The translations under genes and the position numbers were made by a program. The notes under the pieces were generated by a model, which was not told where the DNA came from, did not search any database, and was given only the letters and a program-made list of their open reading frames with translations. 64,000 nt of DNA, taken from positions 489,797-553,796 of the forward strand of contig ML976680.1 in assembly GCA_010015655.1 (NCBI GenBank), read 5' to 3'. This DNA is from Bimuria novae-zelandiae CBS 107.79 (taxonomy: Eukaryota > Ascomycota > Dothideomycetes > Pleosporales > Didymosphaeriaceae). Of the stretch, positions 33,267 through 45,008 are shown piece after piece (position 1 is the stretch's first letter; each line of letters starts with the position of its first letter).

Positions 33267-34387
33267 GGGGTGTTGGCTGTGGGGGAGGGTAGGTCGGTCT
33301 TGGCAACGAGCGACGGGGTCTCTCAGGATGGCCGCGACCGCCGCGCTGCGACCTCGTACAGATGTCGCGGCAAGGTAAAAGGGAGCATGTGAGAAGCTCG
33401 GCGGTATGCGAGATGATTGCCGATGACTCTGAGATGGAATTTAGGGTTGGGCGTTGGCCTGCTTGGCCGCGGTGTCGTCTCGGTCGTTGTTGCGGAGACA
33501 AGTTCGCAGTGGAGGACTCGCGCCTTTCGTTGATTTTAGGTTAGCCGCTACTTCTCGATTGGGGCGCCCTAGGCCTAAGACGCAGCCCGCTGCGCCAGCA
33601 CCGCACACCACAATATCAAAGCCCTCTAGCACCTTTTGAACGTCATTCTGCTCTTATTGTGATGATACGAAGCTTCCTAAACATAAAAAATCTTTCCCCA
33701 TATTTTGCAGCTTACACCGCTGCTCCACCCGCGCATCGTGGTATTTCATGCGCTAGCCACGTTTCCAGCCGTTCTGTGCAAACAACTTTGGAGGTGTGCA
33801 TATATCTTGATACTATATTCATACATAATGTAAAAGCAAAAGAGAGTGCCGACCATCTGCACAGTACACTTGCTGTATCCAAAATAAACTATCGGCTCTC
33901 TGATATTGCTTCACGGTTTCGCATAGAAATGTCGTTAGAGGAAGAACGAAAGCCCTTCTCTCTGCACTCGGAAAACTTATGAAAGAAATTTGTTATAGGC
34001 CGAGGTATTCTGAACCAATGCTCATTTCCCTAGTGCTAAATGCCTTTCCTTCACTCTCAAGGTCTGAATGTAGACATGATAAGCGCAGTACCGATATTGT
34101 AGAACGACCATGACACCCCAAGAACCTATATTTCTCTGTATCGGAGCTACATTAGCCTAAATCGGCCACTGTGCAGTTTCCCCATGATCGACAGCCCATT
34201 GTGCGCTTCATCCGTCCCCACATCGAAGCTAACCCCACCGAAACCGGTTAGCTCAGTCACGTGGTAGCACCTTGCCGGATCGTGTTCACCACGCATCGCG
34301 CAACTCGCTCGAGCCATTCTGCCCTCTACAAGCGCCCCTATACTATGCTATTGTCTGTTCGGTAGTAACCATTGAAATCCAGGCAAG
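33267..34387. other. Divergent intergenic region, SPT7 and VanZ-like gene
   Basis: 1.1 kb between divergent starts. Contains TTAGCTCAGT at about 34247, which resembles a tRNA A box but has no B box or cloverleaf. A plus-strand frame at 33659-33982 has no coding character. Confidence 0.5.
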
Positions 34388-35306
34388 ATGATGCGGATTC
34401 GGAAGCCCTTTGCAGGTACGTGCATGCCGTCATAGCGGGACAAACTGGCCCGTCTGCCTGATAGCAGCCCGGTACAGGGCTTGGAAGCACGCACTCTACC
34501 TTCTATCCTCCAAGGAATGCTTTTGCAAGCTTCTACTCCCTGTGATTTCCTTCAGGAACCCAATGGGTGCTCCCCAACCTCCACGACGAAGGCGCCGGAC
34601 GAAGCTTTCAACAACTGCGCAACACCGCTAACACCCCATCAGCCGCCTTCGCAGCTCTAATCTTCATTTCCGCCGCCGGCGGATTCGCGCCGCCCAAATA
34701 CAATGTTACGCCGACGTACAAACAGTCTGACAAAGCGCTGCACTTCGTCGCTTTCTTCCTGCTCACGCTGACCTTCTACTGGATCCTCGAGACGTCGCGT
34801 CGGAAGGTGTTACAACTCACGTTTATGGTCGTTACGCTGGGACTGGGAGTAGCGAGTGAGGTCATACAGGGACTGCTGCCGGTAAGCACACCTGAGGGCC
34901 GCAAAACATATGCGAACAGGTGGATGGAAGGGAAGCTGGGTAGGCACGAGGCTGACGACGGCAGATTGATCGCCAGTTTGATTACTTCGATATCGTTGCC
35001 AATGTTATGGGTTCGCTGATGGCACTGTCGCTGTGCAATTGGTACCATAAGCGGATGCTTGAGCGGAAGAGGGCCGCGCGCGGCTATGGAGCTGTTGCGG
35101 GTGACGACCACGACGTGGACATTGAGCTTGGTGAGTCTCGCGTTGAGGACGGGCAAGAGTCTGGCATTGCCAGACCAGACGTGGAGCGAGAGCTGGATAA
35201 CTGGGATGAGAATGCAGAAGACTGGGAGACAACAGAACCTGGAGAGGCTGTGAATGGACAGGCCGAAGAAGGAGATCTGGGTGACAGCAAGAAGCGGGAG
35301 GATTGA
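34388..35306 (+). CDS. VanZ-like membrane protein
   Basis: Exons 34388-34415, 34556-34881 and 34965-35306 (introns 140 and 83 bp) encode 231 residues. Hydrophobic segments at about 35-50, 72-90, 97-118 and 135-150 make a four-helix membrane core. The signature SDKALHFVAFFLL (first helix pair) and RQFDYFDIVANVMGSLMAL (last helix) match the VanZ-like family, whose fungal members have no established reaction. The C-terminal 70 residues are hydrophilic and acidic (DDHDVDIELGE, ENAEDWETTEP). The second intron was placed so that GLLP joins IDRQFDYFD; a read-through frame would stop within 40 codons and lose the last helix. Confidence 0.8.
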
Positions 35307-35724
35307 GCGGGACATGGGGGCTCGAATGTTGATACGATTTGACTGATCATATTTTTGGCGAATACGTGCTTTCTAGACATCATTATGCGGGAAGCGAATG
35401 TAGGCTTTCCAGTCGTCGTGGACGAATCCAACATCTACAGTTGGACGAACCGATCGCAAGACACAGTACCAATAGATTTGGTGGAATTCACATTTGTACC
35501 ATTGAAGTGGACACTGACGCAGGTCGAATCGGTTATTCGTTTACAAGCTCTTAGCTAGCCCTCGGTGCTCTCGCGACCTGTTGTGGCAAGCTTTTGCCCA
35601 CCAATCATCATATTGGCCTGCCTGTCTTCCATGATTCGTGCATGACTTCCAGTATGAGACCCTTTGAACCGTACCATGCGCCATGAGTTCATCATCCCGC
35701 CCCGAGCTTGTTCCTTTCGTCCGT
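35307..35724. other. Intergenic stretch between convergent genes
   Basis: 3' flanks of the VanZ-like gene and RPS26. Two overlapping plus-strand frames near 35339-35558 have no domain support. Confidence 0.5.
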
Positions 35725-36302
35725 TTACGCAGCAGCCACACCCACACCCTGCTTAGGAGCGGCCTGGTTGGGGTTGACCTTCTTTCCGTCCTTGTTGTAC
35801 CGAACGCGTGGCGGGGGCGCACGGTTGCGGCGACCCTCCCTTGAGCGGACACTATACTTGCGTCAAAATTGTTCGGTATAGCTAGGGCCCTAACTCGTCA
35901 TGACATACCGGACGATCTTTCCGTGAATGGCGCAGGAGACGCAGTACTGAAGCTTCAAGTACATCTTGGGGACAGTGTACTCGGGGAAGACGGAGGCATC
36001 GGAGATATCACCTGTATAATCAGGTCAGAGCACACTCTCTTCGTCTCCCAATTTCACGACTGCTCTACGGGGTGGTGGTAGCGGTGGCAACGTACGGATG
36101 GCGGCAGACTCGACCATGTTCCTGATGGTGAACCTCTTGATGGCCTTATCCTTGGGGGTGCATCGGGAGCAGTTGGAGCAACGGATGGGCTTGACGTGGC
36201 CGCGGCCCTTCTTGTTGCGACCGCTGAGAGCTGTTAGTCCTGCATGGCCGCGGGAGTGTAATGTTCGAAGTATGCGTACTTGGATGCTCGCTTCTTGACC
36301 AT
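35725..36302 (-). CDS. RPS26: 40S ribosomal protein eS26
   Basis: Four exons, 36280-36302, 36096-36223, 35909-36011 and 35725-35851, with introns of 56, 84 and 57 bp, encode about 126 residues. eS26 sits at the mRNA exit channel of the small subunit. The fold's signatures are present: [22 protein letters not shown] N-terminus (here [16 protein letters not shown]), zinc-binding [23 protein letters not shown], and [20 protein letters not shown] with the second Cys pair. The first exon codes for only seven residues (MVKKRAS), which is why no long frame shows the start. The Ala-rich C-terminus is slightly longer than usual. Divergent from the CBS-PB1 gene, start codons 569 bp apart. Confidence 0.96.
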
Positions 36303-36871
36303 GGTGGGCTGATTCTGCAATCTGTTAATTCAATACTTCTTCGAGCCCTTAAATGAGGTTGCGCACCAGATATATACAATCTAGGACTCAGCGGGGTGGG
36401 TTTGTCGAGGTGGTGTCGTTGCGGGCGCGTTGTTGGTTATGCCAGAATGAATGTGCGGCAGTAGCGTAAGCGAGCTCCGCCGCCGAGATTGATCCGGATT
36501 TAATCTTATCTCTTGGCAGATCTTTCTCACAAATGAACACCGGTTGATCTCTACGTGGCGTTTGAGTCGATTAAACCCACAATACTGCCGTTTCTTGATT
36601 CTACACGTTTGAGACTCTCTTACTTGTAAAACTCCGGTCTCCGCACTGGTACAGGGTGTTATCGCTGTTGCGCTTGTGACCCAGCGTGACCGGGACGGCG
36701 CTTGGCCCGAGCGAGCGTGGTTTTGTTTATTGGTTGCTAGGGTCTTGCCTTCTTCTGTCCCTTCGATTCTGAACCCTCGCAGATACGCTCTTACCAGGTT
36801 CACGGCTCTCGAACAACTGTTCATCGACTGACCGATCGCGAGGCCCGCTCAGTCTTCATCAACTCGCAATC
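36303..36871. promoter_or_regulatory. Divergent promoter region, RPS26 and CBS-PB1 gene
   Basis: 569 bp between opposite start codons. A minus-strand frame of 147 codons fills much of it, but it has no domain, would overlap the RPS26 promoter and is treated as chance. No specific site is assigned. Confidence 0.5.
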
Positions 36872-38983
36872 ATGTCTCATACCGGTACCTTTCGAGGTAC
36901 CCCTAAGAACCGTCCCAACAGCCAGCACCAGGCCCAGTTCCAAAACAGTCCGTCCAGCATTCCGCGTCCCGCGCTCGAACACCACATCTCTCAGAGCGAT
37001 GCGGGCACGTCGACGCTCAGTGCGAGCCGGGCGAAACAGTCCAAGAGGGATGAAGTATGTGCTGCATACACCACCGCCCAAGCAGCGAGCATGTACTGAC
37101 AGGAGCAACAGGCCATCCGGCGCAAGATCGAGGGCGACCTGAACAAGAAGAAGAACTTGGGTGGTCGCGTCCGTCAGTCGAAGAAGGCACCTCCGGGAAC
37201 AGTCCTGGCTCTGAAACCCAGCCCGGCCCTGCAGATCAAGCCGAATACAACCGTCGCCGAAGCCGCTCAGCTTATGGCAGCCAAGAGAGAAGATTGCGTT
37301 CTGGTCACGGATGATGATGACCGCATTGCTGGAATTTTTACCGCGAAAGACCTGGCGTTCCGTGTGGTCGGTGCCGGCATCAAGGCTCAGAGCATCACCA
37401 TCGAGGAGATCATGACCAAGAACCCACTCTGCGCGAAGACGGATACTAGTGCTACGGATGCTTTGGATCTCATGGTACGGAAAGGCTTCCGCCATTTGCC
37501 AGTCATGGACGAGAACCACGACATTTCCGGCATCTTAGATATCACGAAGTGCTTCTACGATGCCATGGAGAAGCTTGAGCGCGCCTACAGCTCGTCACGG
37601 AAACTCTACGATGCTTTGGAGGGCGTGCAGGCGGAAATGGGCTCAAGCCAACCGCAGCAGATCATTCAGTACGTGGAAGCTATTCGACAGAAGATGTCGG
37701 GCCCGACACTCGAGTCGGTCTTGAACGGGTTACCACCAACTACAGTTTCGGTGCGAACCTCTGTCAAGGAGGCAGCGACTTTGATGAAGGAAAATCACAC
37801 AACTGCTGTATTGGTGCAGGATCAAGGTCAGATTACTGGTATCTTCACCAGCAAAGATGTTGTCCTTCGCGTCATTGCTGCTGGGCTTGACCCGGCGACT
37901 TGCAGCGTCGTGCGTGTCATGACTCCACATCCAGACTTTGCGCCTATGGACATGAGCATTCAGGCCGCGCTCCGAAAGATGCATGACGGCCACTACTTGA
38001 ATCTGCCCGTTATGAGCGATGCCGGAGAAATTGTTGGAATGGTGGATGTCTTGAAGTTGACTTATGCTACCCTCGACCAAGTGAGTTCAGACATGCGCGT
38101 TACAAAAATAATCTAATATGAGCAGATCAACAACATTAGTACCGGAGATGGGGAAGGTCCAGCTTGGAATAAGTTTTGGCTGTCTCTTGACAACGAGACG
38201 GAATCGATGATGTCCGGTGAAGGAAGGAGCCAGATGCAACCCGGTACTCCTGACCATCGCTCAATGATGTCTCATGACATGCACCGTCCTAATTTAATGG
38301 ACCGTGGTGATAGTGTCCTCCCGAACGACTCTGCGTCGCACGTTGGGAACTCGCCTGACGCTTCTGCATTGGGTGGCGCGCCAGCAACACCGCTAGAGGA
38401 CACACCTTTCGCTTTTAAGTTTAAGTCTCCTAGTGGTCGTGTTCACCGCCTGCAGGTTGTCGCCTCTGCCGGCCTCGAGGAATTGATTTCGAGCGTCGCT
38501 GCCAAGCTTGGTTCAGAAGATATTGAAGCTCTGGGTGGCATTCCGACTTTCGAAGAGGGAAAGATATCCAGATCAGGATTTGCTCTCAGCTATTTGGACA
38601 ACGAGGGCGATACCGTGTCTATCACGACCAACGAGGATCTCGTTGAGGCCATCAGCCTCTCTCGCCTTGCACACCGAGAGAAGGTCGACCTATTCGTGCA
38701 CGACCCGAAGGATCCGCCTCTCTCGGCAACCGTTGACCCTCAGCCTGCTCTGGCTAAACCGGTCACCCCCCCCGAATCCACCCTGAGGGAGCGCAAGCAG
38801 TTTTTCGAAGACGAAGGGGAGCAGCCACGCCCCAAGGCCCGTGGCCAGTCTCAATCCGCCAAACAAGACGTTCCAGAGCTCATCGCTGGCGTGCCTAACG
38901 AGTTCCTCCTTCCCGGCGCCATTGCTACCCTCGCCGTTGTTATTGTCGCTGTCTTCGCTCTCGGCAGGGCGTCAAATCGGTAA
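36872..38983 (+). CDS. CBS-domain and PB1-domain membrane-anchored protein
   Basis: Exons 36872-37054, 37112-38080 and 38126-38983 (introns 57 and 45 bp) give 669 residues. Four CBS motifs form two Bateman modules: around MAAKREDCVLVTDDDDRIAG, MTKNPLCAKTDTSATDAL, LPPTTVSVRTSVKEAATLM and MTPHPDFAPMDMSIQAAL. Such modules bind adenine nucleotides. A PB1 interaction domain follows (FAFKFKSPSGRVHRLQV to EDLVEAISLS, about 460-550). The C-terminus has one transmembrane helix (LLPGAIATLAVVIVAVFALG), a tail-anchor arrangement. Fission yeast has proteins of the same CBS-PB1 layout; the physiological role is not certain. The second exon could also start nine bases earlier (adding EQQ) at another AG. Confidence 0.92.
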
Positions 38984-39658
38984 AGGGCCTCGGAAGGATT
39001 TTTGCTGTTCCGTTGCTGCGTTTGTGTTTTTGGTTTTGATATCCCTAGATGCAACTAGATCGAGATTAAAATTGCCGATTGTAATATGGACTCAATTACC
39101 TGTGTCTTAGTCTTTCATCAGTCTGTCGTTGACGGATGACCACGTTCCCAGATCAATTATTCAAGTTAATCTTCGACGTCCCGTACCGCTGATCGGGTCG
39201 AGAAAGAGGCGACTTCCTGAACGGGGATATTGTGCTTCGTCTGGGCAGTATTTTACTTATTCGATTCTCCATGTTAGAATATTTCTAGAGTAAGTATTTA
39301 TATTTATCCGGCGATGCAACGTACCATGACGTATGGAGATACCACAACGTACATCACAGATCCCGTCCGAGATACATCCAACAGTAACAATAGCCCGCTC
39401 AAATGGTTTCCGGCTTTTGCGGATGCGAAATGCATCTTCGCCAGGCAGATCCGAAATTAGACGTTTTTGGGTTCCAATCATACCCCATACCCCGCAACCC
39501 GGTTTCCACCCGCGGGCTGCACTCTAGGCTCTACATACCCCGAACCCAGCCCGGGCACAATTCCTCCGAAGCAGCATCTTTAAATAACAGCAATCTTAAA
39601 GCTAAACGATTCACCATTATGGCATGCAAAGATTTCTCAGTCCTGACGATCCTCCAAA
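38984..39658. other. Intergenic region between same-strand genes
   Basis: 675 bp between the CBS-PB1 stop and the esterase start. A plus-strand frame at 39403-39732 overlaps the esterase start and has no domain. No motif copy. Confidence 0.5.
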
Positions 39659-40702
39659 ATGCTCCTCCCACTGCTCCTCCCCCTCGCCCTCGCATCCCTC
39701 ACAACCACCTCCCCAGCACCCCTTGCACCTAAAACCGTCCACCCTTTCAACTGGGCTTCAACAAAACACCTCATCGCTTTCGGTGACTCGTACACTTTCG
39801 TCCAAGGCACCACCGGTCATCCCAACTACTCTTTCATTGGCGACAACCTCGCCCCCGCCTTCACGCCCCAACAACTACTCTCCAACCGCATCGTGCAAAA
39901 CCTGACCGGCACCGCGGAAGGCGGACCCAACTGGATCGAGCTCCTCACGAACTGCGGAGCCCGGGAGGGCCTCACCTCCCCGCTGCGCTGCGCCCGGCAG
40001 CTCTGGGACTTTGCGTACGCGGGTGCGAATACGCTCGAGGACGCTTCGTTTACGCCGCTGCACCACGCGCACACGGTCTCTCTTACAGCGCAGATCGCGC
40101 AGTTCAAGTCTTACGGGGACCCTGCTTTAACGCAGAGCGGGGTGATCAGGCAGGGGAAGAAGGGAAGCGATGTGCTGGTTGCGTTGTGGATAGGTATCAA
40201 CGATATCAACGACCTGGCTAGCTTACGCGGGCGCAACGCTACTTTCGCCCCGCTGTACGAACGCGTGCAGAGTCGCCAGTTTGAGCTGGTGGAGCAGCTG
40301 TATGACCTCGGATACCGGCATTTTCTCTTCTTGAATCTCCCGCCGCTGGACCGTGGGCCTTCGCCGAACGTCAATGCCTCCATGGTTTCGACCTTCAACG
40401 ATATTTTGAAGGAGCACGCGGATGAGTGGCAAGCGCAGCACATGGACGCGAGCGTGCTGTTATTCGACGTGAATACCGTGCTGAACGGGGTGTTGGATGA
40501 GTACGAGAAGTATGGGTTTACGAATGTAACGGGGTATTGTGCCGCGTATAACCAGCCGGATATCAGGACGGACCCGGGGAAGTACGGGTGTAAGCCGCTG
40601 AGGGAGTATTTCTGGTATAATTCGGGGCATTTGACGAGTCGGACGCATGAGATTTTCACGGCATCCTTGTTGGAGTTCTTGAAAGGCCGGAGTCGGGCGT
40701 AG
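39659..40702 (+). CDS. Secreted GDSL/SGNH esterase, CE16-like
   Basis: A single exon of 347 residues. The start (MLLPLLLPLALASLTTTSPA) is a strong signal peptide. SGNH blocks are in order: block I FGDSYTF with nucleophile Ser44, a Gly/Asn pair in AYAGANT (block II), GINDIND (block III, Asn), and a late SGHLTSRTHE holding the general-base His near residue 332. Several N-glycosylation sequons (NLTG, NATF, NASM, NVTG). Fungal proteins of this layout are assigned to carbohydrate esterase family 16 (acetyl esterases acting on plant cell-wall oligosaccharides) or to GDSL lipases; the substrate cannot be told from sequence. Convergent with the downstream transporter; the stops are about 100 bp apart. 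Confidence 0.9.
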   Translation: MLLPLLLPLALASLTTTSPAPLAPKTVHPFNWASTKHLIAFGDSYTFVQGTTGHPNYSFIGDNLAPAFTPQQLLSNRIVQNLTGTAEGGPNWIELLTNCGAREGLTSPLRCARQLWDFAYAGANTLEDASFTPLHHAHTVSLTAQIAQFKSYGDPALTQSGVIRQGKKGSDVLVALWIGINDINDLASLRGRNATFAPLYERVQSRQFELVEQLYDLGYRHFLFLNLPPLDRGPSPNVNASMVSTFNDILKEHADEWQAQHMDASVLLFDVNTVLNGVLDEYEKYGFTNVTGYCAAYNQPDIRTDPGKYGCKPLREYFWYNSGHLTSRTHEIFTASLLEFLKGRSRA

Positions 40703-40803
40703 CCATGCCAGCACTTCGCTGGAAGCGGTTTGTTGAGTATATATAGAAATGAACGTTGATTGGCTTTATGGATTAGGAAGATATGAAATGTGAAGGCTAT
40801 AGG

Positions 40804-42309
40804 CTAGAAAATACTATTATCCGCGCAAGTGAAGGGGCCGTTGAGGGTTGAATCCGGATCATTAAAGATATCGATCAGCGCCTTCAAACTCGTGTACAGC
40901 CCCCCAACATTCAAAAACAGCGTCAACCCCAAGATCGCATAGTTCAGCACGGCCAACGCGGTCTTCCGTCTGCTCGCGAACTGCTGTTTCCAGTTCAGAT
41001 GCAGCCACATGATGCTAGTCAGGCCGAACGTAAACCACGAGATGAAAATAGCCGAGCTGATATTCAGAATCGAGCTGAAGATGGGAATGGCGTTAGAGAC
41101 GACGAAGGTGACGATCCAGAAGGCGGTGCCGATGGAGACCCAGAGCGCCCATGTGAGCGCGTTGTGCACGTTTACTTGGTCTGGCTTGAAGCGCCGCATG
41201 AAGGTGATGTACATGTATTTTATGGCCGTGATGCCGATCACGAGTCCGGTGCCGAGCACAGATGGGAGGAGGATGCCATAGGCGATCTTCGCGGGTATCG
41301 TGGGCGCTGAGCCGAGCGCAGGAGAAGTGACGGCGTCGCCGGCAAGGGCGTAGATGACGCATGCGACGACGACGTAGATGACGACCTCGAAGGACTTTTG
41401 CATGAAGAGTGCGGGCGGGAACTCTCGGCCTGCGTCGCGCATTTCGGCCATGACGCTCATGAAGGACTGGTTGCCGGCGAAGGCGAAGGCGATGTTGAGG
41501 AGGGCGTTGACGGTCTCGACGAAGGTGGGTTTCCCGACGAGTGTGATGTGGGCATTGAAATTTGGGGGTGCTTTGGGGCCGGCGACGCCTAGAGCGATCA
41601 TGACGATCAGGACTGCGGCGACGATGGAGACTGTGCATATCCAGCTCATTGCAGCGGCAAAGGTGAGCTTACGAGGGAGGCAAAGAAGCCAGCATGCTGT
41701 CGTGCATTAGCTTGGATTTTTTTCAGTCAGGCAAGGCATCTCACCGATATGCGGAAATGCCATAAAAGCGACGGTGCAAAGCGCATGGTCCGATAAAGTA
41801 TTCAGCGCAACCGACATCGTGATATTCGCAGAGGCGCATATCAAGACCAGATTGAAAATGAACGCCACACCAAGGAAGTACTCAAACGGCTTCCCTCCGA
41901 TATAGAGCGCGCAATCAACCAGGTTCGTGACCATGGGGTACCTCCGGTAGAACTGGACCATGATATATCCGCAGTAGGTAGTCAGGGCTCCGAAGCCGAA
42001 TATGGCAATGATTCCAGGGATAAGTCCGAGCGTGTGGAGCGCGGATGGAAGACTGAGCACACCGATGCCGACCTCAATTGTAATGAGGATCACGCAGGCT
42101 CTCCATCGACCGAGCGTCTTGTAGTTCTCCGCAGAAGGGTACTCGTTGGCTCCAGCATGGCCGTCGCCTGTCCAGCCGGTTTTTATCGCCTTCTGATGAC
42201 CGAGCTCTTCGTCGTTGTCGAATATAGCATTATCGGATGGGTAGTAAACGGGTGCGTCGGTGGGCGACTCGCTTCCATCTTTCTTGCGGAGACCGTTGAA
42301 GACGCCCAT
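40804..42309 (-). CDS. Amino-acid transporter, AAAP family
   Basis: Exons 41745-42309 and 40804-41696 (48-bp intron) give 485 residues. After a hydrophilic cytosolic N-terminus of about 65 residues there are about 11 hydrophobic segments. The first (VILITIEVGIGVLSLPSALH) has the GIGVLSLP signature of the aromatic/auxin-permease superfamily (Pfam Aa_trans). Others include LNIAFAFAGNQSFMSVMAEM and the segment around PSVLGTGLVIGITAIKYMYI. Fungal relatives include neutral amino-acid permeases of the N. crassa MTR type. The substrate is not determined. Transcribed away from the pogo element at 43 kb. Confidence 0.9.
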
Positions 42310-43023
42310 GGTTGCCAAACGAGTATAGATCGTGGGAGGAGGAATGTAGAAAGCGATTCCAACAGTGCATTGCGGTAGCAAGCATTCTATATGACGCGAC
42401 CTGGAATGAGTCCTCCTATATCGGCCTCAAGCTCTTCAGGGTTTGCCTCAACCGTGCACTCTCCACTAATATCTCGTCCGTCTTGAGGGTCTCGCCTCTC
42501 ATGACGAGAGATCCGGTCCACCTGCAAGTCCAAGCACCCCAGTCTCTGGCGATGCTGGACAGAGACTGTTGCGCGTGCCGATGCGGAGTGCATGATGCGG
42601 GGGGATTGAAGCGAAACCAGCAGTGAGAACCTCAGGTCCCGCAGACCCCTATACCGACGATAGCCATATTTTGTTGCTTTCCCGACGCCTGTGAAGGGTG
42701 CATGTGGAGGCGTTGGATGAAGCAAGTGGGTCGTTGTGAGTAATAGTTCGCAGGCAGGAGGTTACCGTTACCCTCCGGGATCCACATTTTCACGTAAAAG
42801 TCTTCCAGAAAATTGTTCGGTCGGCCTTGGCTAGACTATTACGGCGAACACAGGCTGTAGAAAGGCCATGCAGATATGACGGATGACGTCGCGTCTGGTG
42901 ATCCCGGCGAACGGTCGTGTAGGGGTGCGTGATCCATAGATGCCAACGATGAAGAGAACTCGTTGCTGTTGTTAGCGTGCCTCGGCAGGCATGGCAATAA
43001 TGCCCGTACCTCCGTTTGAATAT
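42310..43023. other. Intergenic region left of a pogo-type element
   Basis: Upstream region of the transporter gene. Small overlapping frames on both strands, no domain. Confidence 0.5.
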
Positions 43024-43120
43024 TAAGCTAGCCGATACGTAAGCTGGCCACCCGGGTAAGCTGGCCACCCCACCAAAACACGACACCTGCACAAAACACA
43101 CGATTTCTCAACAACGCTTC

Positions 43121-44078
43121 TTATGATTGCCATTGACTATACATAGATTTAAGCGCTGCAGCTACTGTAGCTCTAGCAGCTGCTTTTGAGGTGCTTAATA
43201 CAGTAGATCTACGTGGTTGAACTGCTGAAGCCTCGGCTGCGCGCATAGCCTCCCTGATACTCTCTACCTCTGTAAAGCGTTGATTTAGGTCTACTCGAAC
43301 GCGCTTACGCTGACGCTGAGAGGTAGATATCTCTAGCTGCTGCTCAAGTCGTCTTTTCTCTGCTTCTAGGCCTGCAGCTCTAGCATTTGCAGCTGCTAGA
43401 GCCTTACCTGCTTTCTGTAGGAGTAGCCGGGTCGTACGACCTGGATTCTCGACGCTCTGGACGCTGCGCTGCGCTATATAGAGATCGTGAGGGCCCTGGG
43501 GAGTAGAGAGGAAGCTCTGGAGCTGCTGCTGAGGCTGCTGCTGACGTGTAGGCGTAGTAGGCCTCTGAGAGACCTGCGACGAGCTGAGCACGTGATTGAT
43601 GTTGAATGGGCAGATACCAGATGCCTGCCAGCCAGCTCGAATTACACGCTCTGTGAAGCCTTCCTCCCTAGCTTGATGATAGCAGGTGATAAAGCGCTCC
43701 TTCTTGACAGGCGCAGCGTCGTCGAGTGATGCGAGCTCCTGGATCTGACGCCTGTAGCTAGACTTGATTACAGAGAAAGGAGCGAGATCGAGAGGCTGTA
43801 GGACGTGTGAAGTGTGCGCAGGTAGATATAGGAGCTGTATACGATGCAGCTTGCAGAGCCACAGGAAGTCTATATCAATATGGCTGCCGTGACCGTCGAG
43901 GATGAGGAGCCTGTGCTGGCCATCAGATACAGCCGTCTCAGGTATAAATATGCGCTGTAGCCACTCAACACCTATCGCTTTTGACGTCCATCCGTTCTCA
44001 GAGGTAGTGTAGATCCAGTCAGGTACGTGGGACGAGGAGAACCATGTTGTCTGTAGGCTCTGGCCCTTGAAGATGACC
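43121..44078 (-). CDS. pogo-type transposase, 3' part
   Basis: An uninterrupted minus-strand frame runs from the gap edge to the stop at 43121. It includes VIFKG, LLILDGHGSHIDIDFL with the second catalytic Asp, LYLPAHTSHVLQPLDLAPFS with the third, and GWQASGICPFNINHVL, the usual order of the DDE_1 superfamily. The C-terminal 150 residues are Gln-rich, then a basic coiled coil (AANARAAGLEAEKRRLEQQL, KRVRVDL). The N-terminal HTH/CENPB domain and first Asp would be in the gap, so completeness is unknown. The product would bind the TIRs and cut at TA targets. Confidence 0.85.
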
Positions 44079-44758
44079 NNNNNNNNNNNNNNNNNNNNNN
44101 NNNNNNNNNNNNNNNNNNNNNNNNNNNNNNNNNNNNNNNNNNNNNNNNNNNNNNNNNNNNNNNNNNNNNNNNNNNNNNNNNNNNNNNNNNNNNNNNNNNN
44201 NNNNNNNNNNNNNNNNNNNNNNNNNNNNNNNNNNNNNNNNNNNNNNNNNNNNNNNNNNNNNNNNNNNNNNNNNNNNNNNNNNNNNNNNNNNNNNNNNNNN
44301 NNNNNNNNNNNNNNNNNNNNNNNNNNNNNNNNNNNNNNNNNNNNNNNNNNNNNNNNNNNNNNNNNNNNNNNNNNNNNNNNNNNNNNNNNNNNNNNNNNNN
44401 NNNNNNNNNNNNNNNNNNNNNNNNNNNNNNNNNNNNNNNNNNNNNNNNNNNNNNNNNNNNNNNNNNNNNNNNNNNNNNNNNNNNNNNNNNNNNNNNNNNN
44501 NNNNNNNNNNNNNNNNNNNNNNNNNNNNNNNNNNNNNNNNNNNNNNNNNNNNNNNNNNNNNNNNNNNNNNNNNNNNNNNNNNNNNNNNNNNNNNNNNNNN
44601 NNNNNNNNNNNNNNNNNNNNNNNNNNNNNNNNNNNNNNNNNNNNNNNNNNNNNNNNNNNNNNNNNNNNNNNNNNNNNNNNNNNNNNNNNNNNNNNNNNNN
44701 NNNNNNNNNNNNNNNNNNNNNNNNNNNNNNNNNNNNNNNNNNNNNNNNNNNNNNNNNN
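44079..44758. other. Assembly gap, 680 N
   Basis: A run of 680 undetermined bases inside the pogo-type element. Its length may be an estimate. Confidence 1.
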
Positions 44759-45008
44759 GTTGTGGAGAGATGTGGCGTGTTTTGTGCAGGTGTCGCGTTT
44801 TGGTGGGGTGGCCAGCTTACCCGGGTGGCCAGCTTACGTATCGGCTAGCTTATTCGTATTTCTTTGCGGAATTACTCTTTCCTATTTCAATGCCGTGTTG
44901 CTTGTCGAATAATGATAGTGAAGAGTTTTTGACGTGGTTACATTCCGCGCGCAAGGACAGATAGGAATGTGAGTTTACAGGTCTTACATACGTAGCTTCT
45001 CCAAGCCA

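Larger units (their letters stand above)
43026..44850 (-). mobile_element. pogo/Fot1-type DNA transposon with internal assembly gap
   Basis: Inverted repeats of at least 75 bp (43026-43100 and 44776-44850) begin AGCTAGCCGATACGTAAGCT, differ at one or two positions and are flanked by TA (43024-43025 and 44851-44852). Each TIR contains two direct copies of GTAAGCTGGCCACCC. The readable transposase portion on the minus strand has no stops. 680 unknown bases (44079-44758) hide the 5' part. It is one of two pogo-type elements in the window and the only transposon here without RIP-type damage in its visible sequence. Confidence 0.92.

Noticed and set aside
34240..34290. tRNA-like A box (TTAGCTCAGT...GGTAGCA)
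   Set aside because: No B box GGTTCGANTCC follows at the right distance and no acceptor stem can be paired.
36381..36824. 147-codon minus-strand ORF between RPS26 and the CBS-PB1 gene
   Set aside because: No domain or codon bias, and it lies in a compact divergent promoter.
44067..44912. 281-codon ORF across the N run
   Set aside because: It consists mostly of undetermined residues. The real frame of the element is on the minus strand.
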